This document shows positions 11,206 to 20,685 of a stretch of 64,000 bases of DNA, one piece after another (positions within the stretch are counted from its first letter, which is position 1; every line of letters begins with the position of its first letter). Below the pieces are notes generated by a model. The model was not told where the DNA came from. It searched no databases and was given only the letters and a program-made list of their open reading frames with translations. Origin of the DNA: an uncultured Ruminococcus sp. (lineage in GTDB: Bacteria > Bacillota > Clostridia > Oscillospirales > Ruminococcaceae); assembly GCA_947169885.1 (NCBI GenBank), contig CAMVRM010000001.1, forward strand, positions 1-64,000. Direction: 5' to 3'. The position numbers were made by a program, and so were the translations under genes.

Positions 11206-12138
11206 ATGGTTGAAGTTAAAAACCTGACAAAGCACTACGGACGTGTAACGGCTGTCCACGATCTGAGTTTTGAGATCAGGGATAATGAGATCCTCGGATT
11301 CTTAGGACCCAACGGTGCAGGAAAATCCACCACCATGAACATTATTGCAGGCTTTCTTCCGACATCGGAAGGCACTGTCACCGTCTGTGGACACGACATA
11401 AAGGAGGACGCAAGAGCCGCAAAGCGCTGCATCGGCTATCTTCCCGAGATACCGCCGCTTTATCCCAATATGCGTGTTGAGGAATATCTGCGCTATTGTG
11501 CAGGCATCAAGGGCATTCGCAGGGGTCAAGTTAAGTCTGAGGTCGAAAAGGTTATGAGACGGCTCAAGCTCATAGATATGCGCTGCCGCCTTATCAGCAA
11601 TCTCTCAAAGGGTTACAAGCAGCGCACGGGGCTTGCACAGGCTATCTTAGGCGACCCGAAACTGCTTATCCTTGATGAACCGACTGTTGGTCTTGACCCG
11701 TCACAGGTCACTGAACTTCGTGATCTTATCAGAGAACTCGGCAAAGATCATTCGGTCATCCTGTCCTCTCATATTTTAAGTGAGATAAGCGCAGTCTGCA
11801 ACCGTGTCGTCATTATCAACAAAGGCGAATTAAAGGCTGTTGACACTATCGAGAACCTTGAACGCAGGATGTCGGGTTCTTTAACTCTTATACTTACTGT
11901 CGTGGGCGACCGTGATGCTGCTTACTCGGTGCTTGAAAAGATCGGCGGCATCGAGGAGATAGAAGACGTTATGGACATGGACGACGGAACTTATGTTTTC
12001 AGGCTGAAACTCAAAGACGAAAAGGTGCGTCAGGAGATAATGACCGCACTTGTCAGCAAAGGCATAAACATTGCTGAGATGTCGATGCAGAAGCCCGATC
12101 TTGAACAGGTCTTCCTCGAACTGACACGCAAAAAGTAA
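11206..12138 (+). CDS. ABC transporter ATP-binding protein, GldA/ABC-2 type
   Basis: ATPase of a four-gene ABC-2 type exporter. The start is the ATG at 11206 behind AAAGGAGC, giving 310 residues. Walker A is GPNGAGKSTT (about 38-47). The signature is the variant LSKGYKQR common in drug, antibiotic and Gld exporters. Walker B is LLILDEPTVGLDP, followed by the H-loop SSHIL. A C-terminal domain of about 80 residues follows, as in CcmA/GldA proteins. The next genes are a GldF-like permease (14 bp downstream), a GldG-like protein and a DUF4340 protein, so this is the conserved Gld-type cassette found in many non-gliding bacteria. The substrate is unknown. Confidence 0.93.
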   Translation: MVEVKNLTKHYGRVTAVHDLSFEIRDNEILGFLGPNGAGKSTTMNIIAGFLPTSEGTVTVCGHDIKEDARAAKRCIGYLPEIPPLYPNMRVEEYLRYCAGIKGIRRGQVKSEVEKVMRRLKLIDMRCRLISNLSKGYKQRTGLAQAILGDPKLLILDEPTVGLDPSQVTELRDLIRELGKDHSVILSSHILSEISAVCNRVVIINKGELKAVDTIENLERRMSGSLTLILTVVGDRDAAYSVLEKIGGIEEIEDVMDMDDGTYVFRLKLKDEKVRQEIMTALVSKGINIAEMSMQKPDLEQVFLELTRKK

Positions 12139-12152
12139 AGGAGTGTGCAAAA

Positions 12153-12884
12153 ATGTTTGCTTTATATAAAAAGGAGATCAAGTCCTTCTTTTACTCGCCG
12201 TTCGCCTATGCTCTGTCGGCTCTGTTCATGCTGATATTCGGCTTTGCGTTCGTCAACAGGATAGGCAGTATGAGCAGCAGTGTTCTGCAATTCTCCTTTC
12301 CCGATATGTTCTATAACAATTTCTTCTATTTCATATTTATAATACCGCTTCTGACCATGAGTTCATTTGCTGGCGAGCGCAGGGACGGAACGGAAGTTCA
12401 GCTGCTCACAAGCCCCCTTACTATCACTCAGATAGTTCTTGCAAAGTTTTTTGCTATCGTGACGGTTTTTCTGTTCATGCTGCTTTTGTCGCTGTTCTTT
12501 CCTATTTATATAGCGACACACGGAACAGTTATATGGTCATCTCTTATCTGCGGCTACATAAGCTTTTTCCTCTGGGGAATTGTTTGTATCGCACTGGGAA
12601 TGCTGTTCTCCTCGATGCAGAGCAGCCCTATCATCGCTGCGATAATCGGTGAGATCGTTATGGAGGGATTTCTGTTCCTCGACCAGTTCGCCGCAACAAA
12701 AATGGTCGAGAGCTATCCTAAACTCAATTCCGTTGTGACATGGTTCTCGATGCAGCGCCGCTTCCTTTTCTTCGCACAGGGTATGTTCAGACTGGAAGAC
12801 CTTGTTTTCTTCCTCAGCCTTACTGTAATGGTGCTGTTCTGGATAATACTTCACATTGAAAAGCGCCGCTGGAACCATCGCTGA
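12153..12884 (+). CDS. ABC-2 type permease, GldF-like
   Basis: Membrane subunit of the exporter, 243 residues. Six hydrophobic segments are visible, beginning FYSPFAYALSALFMLIFGFAF (in two stretches) and ending LVFFLSLTVMVLFWIIL. An ABC-2 hallmark follows helix 2: MSSFAGERRDGTEVQLLTS, the conserved cytoplasmic E-R-x-x-G-T-x-x-L segment that contacts the ATPase. It starts 14 bp after the ATPase stop behind an AAGGAG site and is followed by the GldG-like gene after 16 bp. It must pair with the ATPase at 11206-12138. The role of Gld-type exporters in Firmicutes is not established, so I do not assign a cargo. Confidence 0.9.
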   Translation: MFALYKKEIKSFFYSPFAYALSALFMLIFGFAFVNRIGSMSSSVLQFSFPDMFYNNFFYFIFIIPLLTMSSFAGERRDGTEVQLLTSPLTITQIVLAKFFAIVTVFLFMLLLSLFFPIYIATHGTVIWSSLICGYISFFLWGIVCIALGMLFSSMQSSPIIAAIIGEIVMEGFLFLDQFAATKMVESYPKLNSVVTWFSMQRRFLFFAQGMFRLEDLVFFLSLTVMVLFWIILHIEKRRWNHR

Positions 12885-12900
12885 TCGGAGGGAATGAATA

Positions 12901-14418
12901 ATGGCACAGAATGAAAACGCAAAACCCAAAAAGGCCCGCAGCTTTACGGCTGCCGCACTTGTGTTCGGTGCGATAGCGCTGGCTATCGTTATCCTGCTGA
13001 ATCTTATGGTGTCCAAGCTGAACGTAACATGGGACATGACCCCCACAAGTATATATGAACTGACCCAGCCAACCAAGGACTATCTCAATTCAGTGGACAA
13101 AAAGATAAATATGTACTTCCTGTTCGATATGGATGTTCTTTCAACAGATACCGACAGTATGCCGCTTTACCACGCTCTTAAAGAGTATTCGGGATTCAGC
13201 TGCATAAATTTTGAAGCTTTTGACCCCGAAAGCAAGCCCGAAAAGACAAAGGAACTTCAAAACATGGGCTATTCGCTCTCAGAGGGTGACATCGTTGTTG
13301 AGTGTGAAGGCAAGAGCAAGCATATCCCCGCAAACACCATGTTTGAAACTCACACCGACAGAAGTTCTGACGGAAAAGCTTCAACAACAACTATGTATTT
13401 CACTGGTGAGAACATGATAACAGGCGCTATACAGGCAGTAGTGACAGGCAAGGAAACCAAGGTATACTTCCTGACAGGTCACAGCGAAAAAACTGTTGAC
13501 ATGGACTATTCTATCCTTAAAAAGAATCTTTCCGCACGCAACTATATCGCAGAAACACTTGACCTCACAAGCAGCACGGCTGTTCCCGAGGACGCTGCGA
13601 TAGTTATAGTTGCAGCACCTAAGACCGATATTTCCGACAACGAACTGGCTGTACTCAACACCTATCTTGACAACGGCGGAAACATCTGCTTCTGGATGTC
13701 GCCTAATGAGGACGAAGTTGATTACACCAACATCGAGAGCATTCTTAAAGATTACAGCATCGGTCTTGACTATGATATTGTTGAAGAAAAAGATGAAGAT
13801 TTCCATGTTCCGTATGATTTCAGAAGCTTCAGATGCAGCATCGTTAAGGCTGAACAGACTGACAGCATCGACCTGACAAGCGGTCTTGCTGATTTCGTAG
13901 ATCAGGGCGCTTTGCCTGTAATGATAAACTCCAGAAGCTTTGCACAGATATACAACGAGGGCAACGGTATGGAGAATGTCACAACAGGTTCACTGCTCCA
14001 GACTATCGACAGGTTAGGTGACGGTTCTTCAAAAGCTGTCGGCGTGCCGATGGGCGGTGCGAAGCCCCGTGAGGAAATAACAAACTCCGTTCTTGACCTT
14101 GCGATGTTTGCGACCGACAGAAACCGCATGAACTCAAAGATCATGGTAATGGGCAACGGCGAGTTCATTGATGATGAGAACATCTATCAGGCTTATAATG
14201 TTATTTCCGTCAACTTGCAGCTCACGGTCTTCTCGTGGATGTATGATTCTGACGAGGCGCTTGATTTCGGCATCTCGGGCAAGGAACGCACATTTGACGA
14301 AATGCACATCGAATCTCAGAACAAAGCAAAGGTTACCACTGTTATCTTTATCGCTGTGCCTGTCGTTGTGGGACTTATCGGCGGCATAGTATGGCTCAGA
14401 CGGAGGTATTCAGAATGA
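12901..14418 (+). CDS. GldG-like ABC transporter auxiliary protein
   Basis: The 505-residue product has an N-terminal membrane anchor (about residues 18-38), a large extracytoplasmic region and a C-terminal membrane helix (about 477-498) followed by RRRYSE. The soluble part matches the GldG/ABC_transp_aux pattern: the segment ending in LNSVDKKINMYFLFD, the EYSGFSCINFEAFDPESKP region, then a Rossmann-like part with KVYFLTGHSEKTVD and DNGGNICFWMSP. Such proteins accompany GldA/GldF ATPase-permease pairs and probably form the outer-face part of the transporter. Its stop overlaps the start of the DUF4340 gene by 4 bp, indicating tight coupling. Confidence 0.86.
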   Translation: MAQNENAKPKKARSFTAAALVFGAIALAIVILLNLMVSKLNVTWDMTPTSIYELTQPTKDYLNSVDKKINMYFLFDMDVLSTDTDSMPLYHALKEYSGFSCINFEAFDPESKPEKTKELQNMGYSLSEGDIVVECEGKSKHIPANTMFETHTDRSSDGKASTTTMYFTGENMITGAIQAVVTGKETKVYFLTGHSEKTVDMDYSILKKNLSARNYIAETLDLTSSTAVPEDAAIVIVAAPKTDISDNELAVLNTYLDNGGNICFWMSPNEDEVDYTNIESILKDYSIGLDYDIVEEKDEDFHVPYDFRSFRCSIVKAEQTDSIDLTSGLADFVDQGALPVMINSRSFAQIYNEGNGMENVTTGSLLQTIDRLGDGSSKAVGVPMGGAKPREEITNSVLDLAMFATDRNRMNSKIMVMGNGEFIDDENIYQAYNVISVNLQLTVFSWMYDSDEALDFGISGKERTFDEMHIESQNKAKVTTVIFIAVPVVVGLIGGIVWLRRRYSE

Positions 14419-15827
14419 ACCGCAGATCAATGATCGCTCTCGGAACGTCACTGGTGGTGCTTTTAGGCGGTGCGGCAGGTGCATTTTACTACGTTGACCA
14501 CAAGAAGACCACCGAGGAAGCCTCTTCAAAGGCAGAACAGGAGTCTCTGAAATTGTTCAGCTTTGACTCAAATACGGTAGAAAGCATCGACATAACGAAC
14601 TCTGAGGGATATTTTCACCTGACGTTCGGCGAGTCGGGCGACTGGGTACTTGACGAGACTGATTATCCGTTTATGTTCACGCCCGACAGCTATTACCTTA
14701 ACGTTATCGCCGCATCAATGAGCAGGCTGACTGCCGACCACAAGGCTGAGAACAGCAGTGACCTGAGCAAATACGGTCTTGATTCGCCTGTTACGGTCAT
14801 GTGCCACACCTCCGACAAAGATTACACTCTGCTTGTGGGAAACAGCACGGCGACCAATGAATTCTGCTATGTGAAGCTGCCCGATGATGACACAGTTTAC
14901 TGCATCGCAAATGAAACGGGTGAGCAGATGAGAGGCGAGATCGAGAACCTGCGTGATTCAGCTATGCTCGACTGTTACGACAACGAGATAATGCGTTTTG
15001 CGCTGGTACATAACGGCGAGACCTGCTATGACCTTTCACGCATGATCGACGGCAATGTTATCTGGAAGATGAACGCTCCGCAGACAGATGTTACGATAGA
15101 TGCCACCACGGTCAACAGCATACTTACCAACATGGTTCGTGTGGAATCCGAGAAGTTTGAGTGCTTTACCAAGGATCAGAGCGAACTTGCAAAGTACGGA
15201 CTTGACAAGCCTGCATACACGTTCACAGTCGAGACTGAGGACAAGACTATCGTTATTGATTTTCCCGAGTTCAAGACTGATGACGAGGAAGTTTGGTGCT
15301 ATGACAGGAATACCTGTGCGCTCTATACACTTTCGCAGGGGGGTGCGGCATTCCTGTCGGGCAAGTGGTCTGACCTGACGATAAAGCAGGCACTCAGTGT
15401 GCCGTTCATGGACGCAGTTTCGCTGGAAATGACAGTTGACGGCGAATCGCACACTCTGCTCATCGACCATGAGATGCCCACATATATCTTTGATGATATT
15501 GATGTTACGGCTCTGGGGAGCAAAGATGCGGCATCGAACTTTGAGTATCTGTATGCTTCTGTTTCAGAGATAAAGCATGGCGATTTCCGTGACGACATAC
15601 CCGAAGAAATGGGCGAGCCTGAATGCAGTTTTGTCTACACGCTCGCTGACGGGACTAAGCGTGAACTTGCGCTCGTGCCGATAGATGATGAGAACTACTG
15701 GGCATATGTTGACGGCAATTGCATCGGAATGACAGTCGAGAAAAATGCCATAACAAGTTCAAACGGCTGTCTCAATTTTGTCGAGCGCCTGACTGCCGAC
15801 ATTGAAGCCGCAGGTTCGGGAAACTGA
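14415..15827 (+). CDS. DUF4340 domain protein, Gld-type cassette partner
   Basis: The 470-residue product starts at the ATG at 14415, behind CGGAGG (14401-14406), and overlaps the previous stop as ATGA. A single N-terminal membrane helix (about 8-26, SMIALGTSLVVLLGGAAGAF) anchors a large extracytoplasmic domain. That domain contains repeated beta-rich DUF4340 segments with the pattern LSKYGLDSP...LLVGNSTATN...CYVKLPDDDTVYCI, and again LAKYGLDKPAYTF. DUF4340 proteins are the usual fourth member of GldA-F-G cassettes, and their biochemical role is unknown. The operon ends in a strong hairpin shared with the convergent antiporter gene. Confidence 0.85.
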   Translation: MNRRSMIALGTSLVVLLGGAAGAFYYVDHKKTTEEASSKAEQESLKLFSFDSNTVESIDITNSEGYFHLTFGESGDWVLDETDYPFMFTPDSYYLNVIAASMSRLTADHKAENSSDLSKYGLDSPVTVMCHTSDKDYTLLVGNSTATNEFCYVKLPDDDTVYCIANETGEQMRGEIENLRDSAMLDCYDNEIMRFALVHNGETCYDLSRMIDGNVIWKMNAPQTDVTIDATTVNSILTNMVRVESEKFECFTKDQSELAKYGLDKPAYTFTVETEDKTIVIDFPEFKTDDEEVWCYDRNTCALYTLSQGGAAFLSGKWSDLTIKQALSVPFMDAVSLEMTVDGESHTLLIDHEMPTYIFDDIDVTALGSKDAASNFEYLYASVSEIKHGDFRDDIPEEMGEPECSFVYTLADGTKRELALVPIDDENYWAYVDGNCIGMTVEKNAITSSNGCLNFVERLTADIEAAGSGN

Positions 15828-15867
15828 CAGACTGACCAAACAACACAATAACAAACAACAATAAAAC

Positions 15868-15904
15868 GCCCCGAAGCGCTGTTTTTCGTGCAGTGCTTCG
15901 GGGC
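15868..15904. terminator. Bidirectional terminator
   Basis: GCCCCGAAGCGCTG pairs with CAGTGCTTCGGGGC around TTTTTCGTG (one wobble pair). It is followed on plus by TGATTTTTGTTTTG and on minus by GTTTTATTG. It lies between two convergent genes. Confidence 0.88.
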
Positions 15905-15929
15905 TGATTTTTGTTTTGTGAGAAACGGT

Positions 15930-17123
15930 TTATGCGTTTTCGGCGGCGGCAGCGGCATCGTCCTTGCGGTAGAGGAGTTTCAGTACGATCGGAGTTGTCA
16001 TGGAGGAAACGATTATCAGGAGTATGACTGATGCGAAATATTTTGCATCGAGCATTCCCTCACTCATGCCTTTTCTTGCAACGATAAGAGCAACTTCACC
16101 ACGGGTCATCATGCCGACACCGACTTTAAGGCTGTTGTTCAGGTCATAGCCCATGATCTTTGCGGTGAGTCCGCAGCCGATTATCTTTGTGAGCAATCCC
16201 ACCAGCACGAAGCCTATCGAGAATATGAGCAGTTCGGTCGTGAAGCCGTCAAGTGTGGTCTTTAAACCGATGCTTGCGAAGAAAACAGGTCCGAATATCA
16301 TGTAGGAGTTAACGTCAACTTTGCTTGCGATGTATTCCGAATCTTTAAGACTGCACAGGATAAGTCCCGCAACGTAAGCGCCCGTGATGTCGGCGATACC
16401 GAAGAATTCCTCAGCCGCAAACGCTAAGAACATACACAGTGCAAGACCGAGGATCGGAATGCGGCGTTTGTGAGGATAGCGCTTGTCGATCTTCTTGAAT
16501 ATGAAATAAGTGAGGAAACCTATGCCGAAGCTGAACACGATGAAAAGCAGTGTGCGGATAACGACCTCGGAGGGTTTTGTCTCGGGGTTCTTGAAGCCGA
16601 TAACGAAAGTCAGGACGATTATGCCTATAACGTCATCGATTATGGCGCTCGACATTATGAGCGTTCCGATCTCGCCTTTGAGTTTGCCCAGTTCTTTGAG
16701 CGTCTGGACGGTTATGCCGACAGAAGTTGCGGTCATGATCGTTCCGATGAACACTGCACGAAGAAAATGTTCCGAACCCACCTTTGCAAAGCCGTAGAAC
16801 GCACTGTAAAGCAAAGTACCGCCGACAAGCGGCACGAACACGCCCACGCAGGCGATGATAAGCGCCTTAACGCCTGTTCTGAGCAGGTCTTTCATGTTCG
16901 TTTCAAGTCCTGCGCCGAACATGAGCATGACCACACCTATCTCGGCTATGAGCGACAGATAATCTGAGTCGCCGACCAGCTTGAAACAGCATGGACCTAT
17001 TAGCAGTCCTGCGATTATCTCGCCGACCACCTGCGGCGCTTTGAGTTTCTGAGCTATCAGCCCGAATACTTTTGCCGAAACGATTATCACGGCAAGGTCA
17101 CGGAAAAATGCTATCCTATCCAT
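15930..17123 (-). CDS. Cation:proton antiporter, CPA2 family
   Basis: Integral membrane exchanger of monovalent cations for protons (Na+/H+ or K+/H+). It has 397 residues with about 12-13 hydrophobic segments and no C-terminal nucleotide-binding (TrkA-N) domain, unlike full-length KefB/KefC. Family motifs include LKAPQVVGEIIAGLLIGP near the N-terminus, MLMFGAGLETN, TATSVGITVQTLKELG and the membrane-embedded acidic pair in SSAIIDDVIG (the Asp-Asp of electrogenic CPA2 antiporters), then MMTRGEVALIVA. The Asp-Asp pair favours Na+/H+ exchange. It is monocistronic, with AAGGGGTG upstream of the start. The C-terminus is an alanine-rich acidic tail. Confidence 0.9.
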   Translation of the reverse strand: MDRIAFFRDLAVIIVSAKVFGLIAQKLKAPQVVGEIIAGLLIGPCCFKLVGDSDYLSLIAEIGVVMLMFGAGLETNMKDLLRTGVKALIIACVGVFVPLVGGTLLYSAFYGFAKVGSEHFLRAVFIGTIMTATSVGITVQTLKELGKLKGEIGTLIMSSAIIDDVIGIIVLTFVIGFKNPETKPSEVVIRTLLFIVFSFGIGFLTYFIFKKIDKRYPHKRRIPILGLALCMFLAFAAEEFFGIADITGAYVAGLILCSLKDSEYIASKVDVNSYMIFGPVFFASIGLKTTLDGFTTELLIFSIGFVLVGLLTKIIGCGLTAKIMGYDLNNSLKVGVGMMTRGEVALIVARKGMSEGMLDAKYFASVILLIIVSSMTTPIVLKLLYRKDDAAAAAENA

Positions 17124-17430
17124 AACAACACCCCTTGAATCAGATAATAGATAAAAGATAACAGATAAAAGATATTGGATCGCTATATATTTGTTATCTT
17201 TTTTTGCTTTTGTGATCGCTTTATACGTCCAAATAATAATTATACCATTTTAGGCGAGTAAGTTCAAGACGTAATATTGCAGATTTTGACAGGATTTATC
17301 GTGGAATTTTGTTTGAATTGCTGTGAGTATGGCAGTTCATTTTTCGGGAGAGAGTTTAAGGAGAAAATGCAAATGATCTTAGGTGAACGTCTAAGCCGCT
17401 CGTTATCTCTTATCTGTTTTGGATAGTTTG
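17124..17430. other. Intergenic region with R2 repeat
   Basis: Between the divergent antiporter and sipL-like genes. An R2 array (GATAATAGATAAAAGATAAC-like) lies at about 17141-17176. The rest shows no gene, and the sigma-E-like promoter sits at its right edge. Confidence 0.6.
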
Positions 17431-17459
17431 TCATATTTGTCCGCTATGGCGCATACTCT
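17431..17459 (+). promoter_or_regulatory. Sigma-E-like (mother-cell) promoter of sipL-spoIVA
   Basis: TCATATT (17431-17437), a 14-bp spacer and CATACTCT (17452-17459). This closely matches the Bacillus/Clostridium sigma-E pattern KMATATT-14-CATACAHT. The sipL-like start codon is 52 bp downstream. The match to sporulation-specific elements in front of two spore-coat assembly genes makes chance unlikely. Confidence 0.7.
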
Positions 17460-17510
17460 TTATCAAGCGCAGATGATACTGCGGAAAAACCGAGTTGTGG
17501 AGGAACAGCA

Positions 17511-19037
17511 ATGGAGCTAAAACTTGAAAGAGAGAACGCAGCGGCATCGGTCAGGGTGCTGGATACAGAGGTCACGCAGGCGGCAGAGCATGACTTTTAT
17601 CTGCCCGATTACTGCCCCGATATTTTCAGGGTGCTGAGGTGCAGTATGGACGCAGGAGTTACTTCAACGGCGATAAGCGGCGGCAAACTCAGCTTTGACC
17701 TTGCAGTCGTCATGAGGGTCATTTACCGCAGTCCCGACAGCGGCGGAGTTTACTGCGTTGAACATACTCAGGAATACACAAAAACACTTGATCTGCCGCC
17801 CGACACAGTTTCACCGCAGATAACCGTTATTCCTGCGGTGCAGAACGTCAACTGCCGTGCCGCCGACAAGCGCAGGCTTGAAGTAAGGGGGAGCATCATA
17901 TGCAAGGTGACGGCTGACGGCGAACGGCTCATACCGCTTGTGAAGAATGCCGCAGGGTGCGGTATACAGCTGAAAAAAGAGCAGGTCATCTTCCCGACAA
18001 AGCGCCTGAGTGCCGCCAAGCGCATAACCGTTATAGAGGAACTGGAACTTGCGGAGGGAAAGCCCGAATTTGGGAGCGTTCTCAACTGTTCTGTATCGGT
18101 CGAGAGGGGAGAGCAGAGGGTGATCTCGGGCAAGCTGGTCGCAGGCGGTGAAGCAAGGGTCAACCTGCTTTATCTGCCGAAAGGTGACGGAGTGAGACAG
18201 CCCGAGACTATGCGTTTTTCGATACCGTTCTCGCAGGTCATAGGCATTGACGGGCTTGACGAGAGCTTTGAAACGGAAGTAGACATAACTGCCGCAAAGT
18301 GCGCACTTGTGCCGAAAAGTGACGGCGTTCTTGAATGTGAACTGGTGCTGTTGGTGGGGGTCACGGCGCAGAAGTTCGAGACTGTGGAGCTTGTAACGGA
18401 CGCTTATTCCACACGATGCGAGACTGAGTGCATACACGCCGAGGGTGCGGTCATAACTCCTGTTGAGCGAAGCTGTCAGCCGTGCAGTGTGACGGGTGTG
18501 CTGACCTGTTCGGAGGGCGAGCCGTCAAAGGTATGTGATGTGTGGTGCGAGGGCTTGCAGAGTTTCTTCCGGACCGATGAGGAAACGGGGAAAAGTGTTG
18601 TATACGGTAAGGCGGTGTTCTGTATGCTGGCGTTTCTGGCTGACGGAACGGCGGTATACTGCGAAAGGGAAGTGCCGTTCGAGCAGGAGAACGAGGGCAT
18701 CTCGGCGGCAGGCGGTGCGGCTGTGAACGTTTCGGCAAGAGTGAAAAGCTGTTCCTACTCAATGGGCGAGGGTGGAACGGTGACGGCTAAGGCGGAACTG
18801 GAACTTTGTGCGGCAGTGCGCAGGGTATCGGGCGAGGGGCTTGTGACGGACATAACTGCCGACGAAACACGCCCGAAGCAGACTGACGGCAACTGTGCGG
18901 TGCGCATATGTTATTCGGGTGACGGCGGCGAGAGTCTTTGGGATATAGCCAAGCGCTACTCCGCAGATTCGCAGGCGCTTCAAGACGAAAATCCGCAGAC
19001 AGGCGGCAGAAGAACTCTGATAATACCGATAAAATAA
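17511..19037 (+). CDS. SipL-like spore coat morphogenesis protein (DUF3794/SPOCS plus LysM)
   Basis: Predicted partner of SpoIVA in building the spore coat on the forespore surface. The 508 residues contain repeated DUF3794 (SPOCS) beta-domains. The first opens LDTEVTQAAEHDFYLPDYCPD, the classic N-terminal signature of this family. A C-terminal LysM domain follows (about 464-508, ICYSGDGGESLWDIAKRYS...TLIIPIK). The same architecture defines C. difficile SipL, whose LysM domain binds SpoIVA. The start has a GGAGG site. spoIVA begins 67 bp downstream, so the two are probably one operon under the sigma-E-like promoter. The protein is cysteine-rich for its class, about one in forty residues. Confidence 0.85.
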   Translation: MELKLERENAAASVRVLDTEVTQAAEHDFYLPDYCPDIFRVLRCSMDAGVTSTAISGGKLSFDLAVVMRVIYRSPDSGGVYCVEHTQEYTKTLDLPPDTVSPQITVIPAVQNVNCRAADKRRLEVRGSIICKVTADGERLIPLVKNAAGCGIQLKKEQVIFPTKRLSAAKRITVIEELELAEGKPEFGSVLNCSVSVERGEQRVISGKLVAGGEARVNLLYLPKGDGVRQPETMRFSIPFSQVIGIDGLDESFETEVDITAAKCALVPKSDGVLECELVLLVGVTAQKFETVELVTDAYSTRCETECIHAEGAVITPVERSCQPCSVTGVLTCSEGEPSKVCDVWCEGLQSFFRTDEETGKSVVYGKAVFCMLAFLADGTAVYCEREVPFEQENEGISAAGGAAVNVSARVKSCSYSMGEGGTVTAKAELELCAAVRRVSGEGLVTDITADETRPKQTDGNCAVRICYSGDGGESLWDIAKRYSADSQALQDENPQTGGRRTLIIPIK

Positions 19038-19104
19038 CATCGCAAAAGGCGATACCTTTTCTGTTATCTTTTAACTGTTATCTTAAAAAGTGGGTGTTTT
19101 GGTT

Positions 19105-20574
19105 ATGAATAATATTTACAGCGATATTGCCGCACGAACGGGCGGAGATATTTATATCGGGGTCGTAGGACCTGTGAGGACGGGCAAATCGACTTTTATC
19201 AAGCGTTTTATGGAAGAACTTGTTATCCCGAATATCGGGAGCGATCACAGGCGTGAAAGGGCTTATGACGAACTTCCGCAGTCGGCGGCAGGACGGACTA
19301 TCATGACTACCGAGCCGAAGTTTATCCCAGAGGAAGCCGTGACGGTGAACGTGGGTCAGGCGAGTTTCAGGCTGAGAATGATCGACTGCGTGGGCTATGT
19401 TATACCGAGTGCGCAGGGCTATATCGAGGACAATGCGCCGAGAATGGTGATGACACCGTGGTTCGATGCGGAAGTTCCGTTCAACATGGCGGCAGAGGTC
19501 GGAACACGAAAGGTCATCACGGAGCATTCAACGGTCGGGCTGGTCATGACGACTGACGGAAGTATAAGCGATCTTCCCCGTGAGGAATACGCCGAGTGCG
19601 AGGAGCGTGTAATAAACGAACTGAAAGAGACAGGCAAGCCGTTTGCAGTCCTGCTCAACTGTCTTGAACCGCAGAGCGCCGCTTCAAAGAGCCTTGCGAA
19701 AAAGCTTTCGGAGGCTTACGGTGTGAACGTTCTGCCTATAAGCTGTGCGGAGCTTGACAGCGATGACATCGAGCGCATACTCACCGAACTGCTTTATGCG
19801 TTCCCCGTGACGGAGATAGCCGTTGATGCTCCCCACTGGATAAATTCACTCGACAAGGGGCATGAACTCAGAACGGCGTTTTACGGCAGTCTGCGTGAAG
19901 CGGCTGAGCAGGTGAGGACGCTTCGTGACATAAACGATTTTGCGGAAAAGCTGGGCGGCTGTGAGTACATCACATCGGCGGCGGTAACATCGGTCGAGTT
20001 ATCGAGCGGCAGGGCGCAGGTCAGGACGGTGCTTGACAGCGGACTTTTCATAAAAGTCATAGGTGAAGCGGCAGGGATAACGCTTGAAAACGAGGGCGAA
20101 CTTATCCCGAAGATAACGGAACTTGTGAAGATAAAAGATAAGTACGCAAGGCTTGCGGGGGCGCTTGAAGAAGCGGAGCGGACGGGTTACGGGATAGTGA
20201 TGCCTGCGCCCGATGAACTTACTCTTGAAGAACCAGAGATGATAAAGCAGGGCGGCAAATACGGCATAAGGCTGAGGGCAACTGCGCCGTCGATACATCT
20301 GATGAAAACGCAGATACAGACGGAAGTTGCGCCGATCGTCGGTTCGGAGAAGCAGTCGGAGGAGCTTATCATGTCGCTCATGAGCGATCTTGACAGCAGT
20401 CCCGAGAGGATATGGGAGTCGAACATTTTCGGAAAGAGCCTGCACGAACTTGTGACAGAGGGCTTGAACACGAAACTCGGCAAACTTCCTCCCGAAGCAC
20501 GCCGCCGCCTTTGCGAAACTCTTGCACGAATGATAAACGAGGGCTGTTCGGGACTTATCTGCCTTATCTTATAA
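19105..20574 (+). CDS. spoIVA: Stage IV sporulation protein A (spore coat ATPase)
   Basis: ATP-hydrolysing scaffold that polymerises on the outer forespore membrane and recruits the spore coat. Starting at the ATG at 19105 gives 489 residues, almost the length of B. subtilis SpoIVA; a GTG at 19090 would add five residues. The Walker A motif is GPVRTGKS (22-29), followed by the conserved FIKRFMEELVIPNI and the TTEPKFIPEEAV and DCVGY segments of the translation-factor-like ATPase. The C-terminal end, INEGCSGLICLIL, is the conserved membrane-targeting tail. Downstream of a SipL-like gene, it shows that at least part of the endospore programme is encoded and not decayed here. Confidence 0.95.
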   Translation: MNNIYSDIAARTGGDIYIGVVGPVRTGKSTFIKRFMEELVIPNIGSDHRRERAYDELPQSAAGRTIMTTEPKFIPEEAVTVNVGQASFRLRMIDCVGYVIPSAQGYIEDNAPRMVMTPWFDAEVPFNMAAEVGTRKVITEHSTVGLVMTTDGSISDLPREEYAECEERVINELKETGKPFAVLLNCLEPQSAASKSLAKKLSEAYGVNVLPISCAELDSDDIERILTELLYAFPVTEIAVDAPHWINSLDKGHELRTAFYGSLREAAEQVRTLRDINDFAEKLGGCEYITSAAVTSVELSSGRAQVRTVLDSGLFIKVIGEAAGITLENEGELIPKITELVKIKDKYARLAGALEEAERTGYGIVMPAPDELTLEEPEMIKQGGKYGIRLRATAPSIHLMKTQIQTEVAPIVGSEKQSEELIMSLMSDLDSSPERIWESNIFGKSLHELVTEGLNTKLGKLPPEARRRLCETLARMINEGCSGLICLIL

Positions 20575-20610
20575 GAAATAAGGTGCGCCTTCGGCGGTAT
20601 ATTAATGTAG

Positions 20611-20649
20611 AGACTTGATCGTACTTTGTAGTACGGTCAGGTCTTTTTT
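20611..20649 (+). terminator. Terminator of the sipL-spoIVA operon
   Basis: AGACTTGATCGTAC (20611-20624) pairs with GTACGGTCAGGTCT (20631-20644), with a few G-U pairs, followed by TTTTTT. Confidence 0.88.
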
Positions 20650-20685
20650 AATAAGAGATATACATTACATAATGTGGGGGCGCAC

